From Gibbula magus (Eukaryota > Mollusca > Gastropoda > Trochida > Trochidae), in contig OW388302.1 in the NCBI GenBank assembly GCA_936450465.1, positions 58,902,459 through 58,966,458 of the forward strand: 64,000 nucleotides of DNA, given 5' to 3'. The translations under genes and the position numbers were made by a program. The notes under the pieces are model-generated. The model ran no database searches, was not told the DNA's origin, and saw only the letters and a list, made by a program, of their open reading frames with translations. Below are positions 56,182 to 64,000 of this stretch, piece by piece; the first letter of the stretch is position 1, and every line of letters begins with the position of its first letter.

Positions 56182-57783
56182 TCACAATTGGAGGCCCCCA
56201 TTGCCACATTCGTCTTGAAGGGTGGTCGAGTTTGTGCAGCTGACACCTTTACATTCTCCACAGGCAACTGAACATTCCAGACCATGCTTCTTGCATGTAC
56301 ATCTCCTGGTGTCACAGTCTGTTCTACACTTGTACCTAATTACTCTTAGCAAGATCTGTTGTTCAAGTTTGTCTCCAACTGTCATCCATCCCCAGTCTTC
56401 TGGATTCATATGTTCATCCTTGCCCATCCACTGCTGAACCTGTAGATAGACACAGGCACTGTGGTACTGTGCAGCAGAAGCTCTTGGTGGTAGGGAATGG
56501 ACTGGAACAAAGTTGGAACTTGTTGAACTTTTTCACAATTGTTGAAACTTTTTCACAAAACTTTCTGTAGCGAAGTGCATTTAATCCTTCTCCAGGCATC
56601 CCATTGTATAAACAAGAGAGCATCTTTTCGCCAGTAATTGTTTTATCTTCCTTGGATGATTCTTCACATAATACCTTCGCCAGTCTGGAGAATTCTTTAT
56701 CCTTTATTGCACTCTTTAGGACCACCCCTTTCCAATTCCAAACAAGCGAGATGTTGTGTCGCAACCAGCAATTGCATGGATGAAAGGTAGCAGAAGGCAT
56801 TTGTCTGGTCCTAAAGAAGTCTAGTTGATGGACATTCCTGACTTTTCGCTTTTTAGTGATGGTCCTCCCTTCAGACTTCATGAAGATATCAAATGATGTA
56901 GTCTGGGCATGGAAGCAAATGAGAATCTGTATCTTCTCCAATGACAGTGGTTGTACATTTGGTGGCACATTCTACCGCCTTCTGTACAATGAGGAGGTCA
57001 GCATAAAACGTTAAGCAACCATTTTCCTTTAGTTTGCTGCTTAGCAAATTGATGAATTTCTGTTTGTTGGTAGAATTTGCCAAAAATGATCTTTCTTTGT
57101 CTTTATGGCCATATCTTCAAAAAAAATTACCTGTGTTCCAACAGCACGCCCTGAACGCCTTAGATGTGTGATATCCTTTGTTGTTGGGCCATTTTCATAT
57201 CCGTCAAACACCACAAGTGGACTTTAGTATTTTCGTTTCACATAATCAACATACATGCTGCAAGCATAGCTGAATGTTGCATTTCTTGACCATGGGAGTC
57301 TTTGAAGGAGAGATCCACCATCAAGGACGTACTGCACATTTTCCATTGTACACGAGTTCCAGCTAAGCCCAGATGGTTGAAATAAGATGACGCTGGTGTG
57401 CAAAGTTCATATTTGAACTTACTTTGCACTGTCGACATTCACAGTTTTCTTCAGCAGTAACTCCAGTTGCTATGTTCTGTAAGGATGGATCTGAAGAAAA
57501 TGGGATTTCTATCCTGCATAGTGTCTTTATCGCCTCGTTTCTGTCTTGCATCAGTCATGTCTTTGTGTTGTTCACTCGTCACATAATCAGTATTTGTGAA
57601 TTCTTGCATGGCCCCATTGACATCAGTACAAATTGGCACTGACAGTAACCACTGCGCACGCTGATATTCAGTCATTCCTCGTCCTCGAGTAAGTCCACCA
57701 GTTGTTTTCATGTTTCTCATCAATACATGTTCAATGACAAGAATTAGACACATCTTGTGTGAGTGTTGGGACACTGCGCACAT
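56182..57783 (-). pseudogene. XPG/PIN-like nuclease-family pseudogene with Cys-rich tail
   Basis: Minus strand, several frames. N-terminal part has GGLTRGRGMTEYQRAQWLLS and TSEQHKDM; then FKYELCTP; then NKQKFINLLSSKL, TFYADLLIVQKAVECAT and IGEDTDSHLL. Next, in another frame, comes AGCDTTSRLFGIGKG (about 56770-56720), then SCLYNGMPGEGLNALRYRKF. The end is EDWGWMTVGDKL and RVIRYKCRTDCDTRRCTCKK with further cysteines. The GxDTD and GCDTT motifs match metal-binding and helix-hairpin-helix parts of XPG/FEN-type PIN nucleases. I remember this layout from repeated uncharacterised genes in molluscs and cnidarians. Many frameshifts make it non-functional. Confidence 0.6.
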
Positions 57784-57965
57784 AAAGAAAACCTTTTATC
57801 CATATATTACTATATCTCAAATTTTTAGCCAATTTGGCGAACATCGTGTTTTAGACTTTTTAAAAGCTGTAAATATTTTTGACAAATTGTAACTTTTAAC
57901 TATTCTAAATAAGTTTTTAACCAAAAATGGTGATAATTTGCTGGAGTTTTTTATCAGTCCTACGT
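57742..57965 (+). mobile_element. Diverged LINE ORF2 end and 3' UTR
   Basis: Plus strand HILCECWDTAHIKKTFYP and FGEHRVLDFLKAVNIFDKL match the ORF2 C-terminus of the I/Nimb-like LINE, followed by a diverged 3' UTR (gtgataatttgctg). A related subfamily; no tail seen. Confidence 0.7.
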
Positions 57966-58200
57966 ATAACCCAGCCATCACAGAATTTCAGGCCGATAAG
58001 CTATCTTATGTGTTTGTTGTAACCTGTCACCATACATCTAGCTGACATGGGCTCGAGGCTCAACACATGGCGTCTTGCTACCACAGTGCTTGACCCGCTC
58101 ATTAATGTTGTGACCCTGCTTCCAGATGTCTCTTGTGGTAGGAATGTAAAGTTCTATTCCTTCCACACTCAGCTCTCAACACAGATATTATACACTATAA

Positions 58201-58293
58201 GTTATAACATTCAGTGGAGGTTTACATCGTGAATTATAAGACCCGCATTATTTTTTATAATTCACGATGTAAACCTCCACTGAATGTTATAAC
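58201..58293. repeat. Perfect 38-bp inverted repeat (hairpin)
   Basis: 58201-58238 and 58256-58293 are exact reverse complements (core attcagtggaggtttacatc), separated by 17 nt. It probably belongs to a foldback or MITE element whose other parts may extend to about 58600. Confidence 0.85.
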
Positions 58294-58839
58294 GTTTTTA
58301 TCCTACCGAATGTCTCAAAATATTATTAAAAACAAACAGAAATGCTCGAACATCGTTTATTCAAAGAAGCAACAAATCTGGGTCAGAGTCAAAATAAACT
58401 GTATCACGTGACATGGACTGACTGACGTGGACGCACGCTTTATTTCGGTAGCGGGGTATAAGGCTTTTATCACCCTCGGTGACATTTATCCACCTGGGTG
58501 AGGGTGAATATGGTTATTTGATCATGGTCACGTGGACCAATCATAGATCGACATTCTTACATGAGGTAGGATAAAGGCGGTTATGACTTTACTCAAGCCA
58601 ATGTTTGATATGATTAAACAATGCTTGAATTTTATTTATAGCACTGTTATTAATGAAAAGTAAAAAGTAACAATAACAATTGAAATAAGCCTGGAAATGG
58701 TGTGTGTTCAGTTGCAGTTGTTGAGTAAACGTGCGCAGGTAGGTGATTATATCTACCCATTTGGTGGTAAACCGATAGATTTGAACATATTAACTGGTGT
58801 TAATTAATTATTATTACGGTGTATTAAACACTGTCCATA

Positions 58840-58844
58840 TATAC

Positions 58845-58900
<56 letters not shown>
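58840..58900. repeat. AT dinucleotide microsatellite
   Basis: Uninterrupted ta repeats, about 50 bp. Confidence 0.9.
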
Positions 58901-58905
<5 letters not shown>

Positions 58906-59975
58906 AATATAGAATAAAGTAGATGTACAACCATGTTATATGGAAATTACGGTTGCTAACATGTTAACGAGACTTTACCATATGATATATTACATTTGCT
59001 TGAGACAATAGTGATACATTTATGACAGTAGTACATCAAATTATAAAGTACTTCAAATTAGTCAATCAAGACTACTGAAGACTACTGTCAGAAGCAATCC
59101 GACACATTCTCTTCCCAAAAGTTGGTTTAATGCTTTCAAAAGTAGTAAAAAAAAAATGCATTCTTGGACTGAAAACGGACTTATAATACATTTAGTATAA
59201 TTTATGTGTGTTAGACTAAACTTTAGTCTCTGAAATGAAAATATATTTAGTATGTTCATGAATCTGTTCATTTTAAGAACCTGAAACAGCAGTAATCTAG
59301 ACTTGCTACAGTAATGTAGACTTGGATGGGTCTTTATAGATATATTGTTTCAGGGGCTGTTGTTTCAGACTGTGTGTGTGTGTGTGAGGGGCGGAGGTGG
59401 TTTGGGGGAGGGAGAGGAAACTGTTCATGAATACTCACATGATCTTTGCAATAGTCCGTCGGTAATACATTCCATTGACACATGTCCATTATCACATTAT
59501 AATTTGTCATGTCCAAGACATTAATGTTTCAAATCCAATATGGCACGCATCTCCACATAATCGTGCAACATTATGCAGACGATTTTAAGTACAGTTTCCA
59601 TGACATAAAAAGACTTATAGGTGTAAACAAATAAACACACTGCCATCTTTAAACACACAAAATAGTAGTGGGGAGGTACTTCATTTTATAGTTCCATGTA
59701 GAGATTCAGGAAACTCTAGTTTGTAACACTGTCTTCACTGCATCCCCATATATAAATTGGAACATTATGGAAGTTCTTGTGAAAAGGTAGGGATTTACTA
59801 AATTCATATATGGCATATGATATTTGATATGTGATAATGCTTTCTATGATGTGTGTGTATCCATCCAAATATTCAATATATATATACATATTCATGAAAA
59901 TGTTTTCAGCAGACTGTCATGAAATTATCAGGCATTTTCCTGATGAAATGGCAGCTGATATATTTCTATTTAACT
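58901..59975. other. AT-rich stretch, no gene
   Basis: Includes a copy of the short tagactaa...ttagtctc repeat at about 59207-59306 and a short gt microsatellite near 59373. Nothing coding recognised. Confidence 0.45.
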
Positions 59976-59976
59976 T

Positions 59977-61356
59977 TCAATGTTTCTTTGGCGTTGATGT
60001 TAACTGTCTCTTTCTTCTTTGCCCTTTCTGTGGTGTATCTTCTTGCTTCCTCTTGCCATCTTTAACTTTGATTTCAATGTCCTCCACGGACAGATGAGCG
60101 TCAGGTCCAAAGTCATATTCCACCTGCCCTGTCGAGGTTAGTTTCAGGCATGCAGCGTTCATGAAATTAGGAATATCAGCATCATGGTATCATGCGGTTT
60201 CAAGGTAGTCCACCTGAAGCTGGATAAGATCAGCTAAACGATGAAGTGCAGAAGCTGGTGGCATCCATGCATCTGCATTTCGAAGCTGTAGCTGAGATAT
60301 AGATCTGCAATCTGTCCTCTTCTTACATCTTCTGCAGACAGGGAATCGGGTGATACATTTTTAGGATAATACAAAGATTTAACAAAATCTTCATAAACTT
60401 CCTTATCAATTGTGGGTGGACAATCGTTCATAATCTTAAATAGATTTTGTCGGAAATGACTGTTTGAAAGGTAGGTCTTCAATATTTGAGCATGTGATAT
60501 GCCTTTGAATTTAGGGATGAAATCATTTCCACCAATACAGAGACCTAATGAAAGCTTCAAACCAATTGATGGGTCCTGATATGTCTTCTCAAACAGCTGA
60601 ATGATGGCCGTAATATTGAAGATGTCATGATGCATAAGAGGCTTTTGCAAAACAACATAAATTTCATTTCTGAAACAACCATTTTCATCACGAGGCCAGT
60701 GCTTTGCAACTGCATAGAGATGAATTGCAACAGCATCTATGGCACCTGATGTTATCAAACTGACAGCTGTATCTCCGGCTTTCAGGTCATCCTTGCAGGT
60801 TAACAACCAATCTACCTGAGACATCTCAGCTTCGCCTTTCCTTTGCTTAACATATTCGAGAAATGTAACTGTTGGTTTCTGACCTTCCTTTTCAAAGACA
60901 GCGAAGTGGTGTTGCATAATGCTTACAGTTGCATGCTCCCTCACAAGCACAGGTGTGCATTACAAGTTCACTGTCGATGTCAAGAGTGATTCCTGGAGGC
61001 AATATGATGTCTTCAGCATTGGCTGCAACATACTTGCTAATGAGAGATTTTCCAAAAGCTGTTCCAGTTACAACATCTCGTTGAAATCGTTTCTGTGTAA
61101 GGACATCATCTGCTGTTTTCAAGTGTGTAACAGAAGAGACAGTGCAAGTTTTTTTTCTCTGTTGCCGGGTTCCTGCTTTAAACTGGTCAGGAGTGAAAGA
61201 ATACTTTTCTTCACATAAGATGATTCTCTTCAGATTTGGCATCTGTGTAGGTAATGGCCGCAAAACAGCATTTTGTACATAATTCAGATATTGTTTTCCT
61301 GTAATAACTTTACTCTTGAATTTCACTCCAAAACCAAAAACACCAAAAGTTGGCAC
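59977..61356 (-). pseudogene. FEN1/XPG-like nuclease-family gene, broken
   Basis: Minus strand. Two long overlapping frames: 61356-60892 (PTFGVFGFGVKFKSK, ILPPGITLDIDSELVMHT, CACEGACNCKHYA) and 60950-60234 (RKGEAEMSQVDWLLTC, SGAIDAVAIHLYAVAKHWPR, LCIGGNDFIPKFKGISH). GGNDFIPKF corresponds to the GCDY region of FEN1/XPG nucleases, and E-A-E-...-D and G-A-I-D-A to their metal-site loops. A frameshift lies near 60905 and another near 60260, and an in-frame TGA near 60192 precedes the C-terminal piece (FMNAACLKLTSTGQVEYDF). It is a different subfamily from 56.2-57.8 kb. The function of such repeated genes is unknown to me; transposon cargo or origin is plausible. The 5' side is cut where the Helentron fragment begins. 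Confidence 0.6.
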
Positions 61357-61380
61357 AAATGATGATGATGTCAGTATTTA

Positions 61381-62728
61381 AACTGATGATGTTGCCTTGC
61401 TTGCTACTCGAGTGACTGATGAAGACCCTGATTGTCTGCATATACTGTCCAAAAATGATGAAGTTGACAAGTATAATCAAGAAATGCTTGAGAAAGTTTG
61501 CACAGACAAGTTTGCAATTGAAATAGAAGAATTCGGAAAGAATATTAGAACAGGAGAGTTTGAAGTGGTTTCAACCACATCTCAGCAAATTGGAATTGAT
61601 GCCCGAGTTCTCCTTACACAGAACATTGACACATCTGATGGCTTAGTGAATGGTGCATTTGGCAAAGTAACACATGTGACAACTGAACATGGAAAAGTCT
61701 CAACGGTGTATGTTGTATTTGATAACACGGACGTTGGCAAAACTCTTCGAACCAAAAAGCACATTCCTGCTGGAATTCCAATGAACAGCACACCTATTTG
61801 CCGCCATGATGAAAGAAATGCCTACTCAAAGAAAATGAAACGGCAATTTCCTTTAAAATTGGCATGGGCCTGTACGATTCACAAAGTTCAAGGATTGACA
61901 GTTAAGCAAGCTGTTGTTTCCCTTAAAAACATATTTGCTCCAGGGCAAGCTTATGTAGCACTTTCACGTGTCACATCACTAGAGGGACTCATTCTTCAAG
62001 ACTTTGACCCCAAAACCATTTTCTGTAGTGGTGATGTTTCAGAAGCCATTTCCAACATGCCTCAATATTGTCAATCAGTTCCAATCATGAACCGTGAACA
62101 CATGAGTCATCTTGTGCTTCATAACATCGAAGGTTTGCCTTGTCACATTGATGACAAACGCTTTCATTATGCAGATTGCATTTTCGTCACAGAAACTTGG
62201 CTATCAGATGTTCAACATCCACCCCTTGATGATTTCATGTTCAGACACAAGCAGAGATCAAATTCATATGATGAATCAAACACATTGTTTGCAAATCTGA
62301 AAAGTCAATCTCACGGTGGTGTTGGTGTTTTCTGGAAAAAACATTGTGAATTTCCACATCTGCGTTGTACCAATCTTGAATTCTTGACAGTTTTCATTCC
62401 GGAGCGAACAACCACAGTAACTGTTGTGTACAGACCACAAACGTACAAGCTCACCCTTTTCAAGAAGCAACTGAAAGCTTTACTTGACGAAATCAGTGAA
62501 TACAGCGACAAGGCTATCATTTTGGGTGACTTCAATGAGAATGCTCTGGGAACTTCCTCTGTTGAAAGATTCATGGAATCACGCGGTTTCACACAAATTG
62601 CAGTCAGTGCCACCACAGAAGCAGGTACTTTACCAGATCATGTGTATGTAAAAGGTATTGACAATGCAACTGTTGATGTGATGCCCACATATTTCGGTTT
62701 CCATGATGCTCTAGACATATTCTTCTAA
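61381..62728 (+). pseudogene. Helentron RepHel C-terminus: Pif1-type helicase end plus endonuclease
   Basis: Open frame of ~445 codons without its beginning. Residues about 1-230 are the last part of a Pif1-like SF1 helicase, with TIHKVQGLTV (near 162) and GQAYVALSRV (near 186). Residues about 235-443 are an endonuclease/exonuclease/phosphatase fold: VLHNIEGLPCHIDD, FVTETWLS, VVYRPQT, ILGDFNENA (near 377) and PDHVYVK (near 414). Helicase fused to a C-terminal endonuclease is the hallmark of Helentrons, rolling-circle-type DNA transposons. Rep and the N-terminal helicase are missing; the break is near 61380, next to the oppositely oriented nuclease pseudogene. There is no ATG at the break, so expression is unlikely. 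The C-terminus appears complete. Confidence 0.8.
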
Positions 62729-64000
62729 AGATTTAATAATCAGTTCGCACAAAGGACAAACAAACAAGTAACCCTAATCTACCCACTGATAAATTTCACA
62801 CCTTATCTGTGCAGGTGTGAAGGGAAGGGGGAGGGGATATTTCTAAGACCGGCTGGTCCACCTGTAATTTGATTTTGTACATAATTATTTTCTATGTTTT
62901 TGGTTAAGGACTGTATGTTTCTTGGATATTACGAGGTTAAGTCAAACAGGATAGGTTAATCGCTGTCAGTGTATTATATCAAATAATAATATCAAATATC
63001 TTGTCATTGCTGCCAATTGTTTTTCCTCAAATTTGTTTTATAATATCATTATCTATATTCTGCAAATACCATTTGAATTAGGCAATCAGGATTTGTGTAA
63101 AGTGACATAATATAGTATGATAATGGTGGTTTTCAATACAACCAATTTCAGTTCTCAAACCTTTCTGACTTACCCTCGTAATATGTTGGGCTACTGAGCC
63201 AATAACTATATTTTTTGTAAAAACATTGCCTGACATCACTTGCCTTATGAATGCGTAAACAATGAAATTAAAACCATGATTCTTAGTTGTTTTCTAAATA
63301 CATTGCCTGACTTCAATTCCGTTTGTTTCAAAGACTTAATGTTGGAGTTATTTGTATTTGTTATTTGGATAGGTAGAGTTATGATTTTTATTCAATCATC
63401 ATATGTGTAGTTCTTTTTTTTATCTTGTTTCCATTTAATTTTGAATAAAATACAATATTTTTGACTGTGATATTTTTCATTGATATAAAGTATTTAAATT
63501 GTACATAAAGTATATCATCTACATTACATTTGTTTAAACACCCTGCTTCATGTTATATACTTGTGTATTTATTATAATATATATTTTTTTATTTTCATCT
63601 ACTGTGATATTCATATGCATATGCCTGTGATAAAAGATAATATTATCATTTATAAAATTATGAACCTGAAATCTATTGCTTTCATGAAATCCATAGATCA
63701 TTTGTGAATTCTTGTCACTTCCTGGTGTGATTATTACATTATTATTTATTTTCATTAACTGTAATTTATTATTTTGTAACATATCAAATTGTAAACATTT
63801 ATTGACATCTTCGATGATTCAAGTGAAACATTTGTGCAAATATTTATTTTTCATGTGATATACCTTTTTGTTGTATATGCATATCCTGTGATAAAAGATA
63901 CTATGATCATTTATGAAAGTATGAACCTGAAATATATATTTATATATATTATACAAATTAAAAGCATCTATATCACATATTCATTCAATAGTATTAGTTT
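62729..64000. other. AT-rich end of window, imperfect direct repeat
   Basis: No gene. About 63618-63675 and 63879-63936 share gtgataaaagata and tatgaacctgaaat in the same orientation, 261 bp apart: an imperfect duplication. This stretch may include the Helentron 3' terminus, but its end signal was not recognised. Confidence 0.45.

Noticed and set aside
63534..63782. 82-aa minus-strand ORF near the window end
   Set aside because: Composition is Asn/Ile-rich, as expected from random AT-rich DNA, and it overlaps an imperfect direct repeat.

Overview
This window is nuclear DNA of an animal, most likely a mollusc (possibly a gastropod). The evidence is spliced genes with GT-AG introns, a secreted C1q-domain protein, high repeat density, animal-type LINEs, tRNA-derived SINEs, a Helentron remnant, MULE/SWIM and other DDE transposase-like genes, and a pogo-type MITE. 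The mollusc call rests on my recollection of these repeat families and was not searched. Nothing looks bacterial or plasmid-like.

Layout: 0.1-1.9 kb, intact ORF for a DDE-transposase-like protein. 3.3-4.4 kb, palindromic and foldback repeats. 4.49-6.55 kb, a two-exon C1q gene, the best candidate for an ordinary host gene. 6.95-12.55 kb, an end-to-end minus-strand LINE with RNase H (I/Nimb-like), flanked by a 12-bp target-site duplication (TSD); it lacks most of its endonuclease and carries a nested copy of its own 3' end. 12.7-17.1 kb, a second, plus-strand LINE broken up by tandem-repeat elements, a MITE-like insert and more LINE 3' ends. 17-24 kb, repeat-rich. 24.3-26.0 kb, two degenerate transposon-type coding remnants. 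28.8-35.2 kb, a three-exon MULE/SWIM transposase-like gene broken by a SINE and a frameshift. 35.2-43 kb, sparse apart from SINEs. 43.3-45.9 kb, a GC-rich decayed coding region with a PHD finger. 47.2-49.4 kb, two RPA1-C-like zinc-ribbon fragments. 50.1-55.8 kb, an element holding about 37 tandem units of 145 bp. 56.2-57.8 and 60.0-61.4 kb, two different XPG/FEN1-like nuclease pseudogenes. 61.4-62.7 kb, a 5'-truncated Helentron ORF (Pif1-type helicase end plus endonuclease). 62.7-64 kb, AT-rich and empty.

The most informative theme is retrotransposition mechanics. The LINE leaves many 5'-truncated copies with clean TSDs, down to one insertion of only 19 bp. LINE and SINE share the 3'-end sequence agcggcgttaaac followed by short ctcac-type tails, and in both this sits on a potential stem-loop. 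One SINE subfamily carries a compensatory change in that stem. A second theme is Helentron-like material: tandem-array elements with shared inverted ends, the RepHel-EN remnant and RPA-like fragments.
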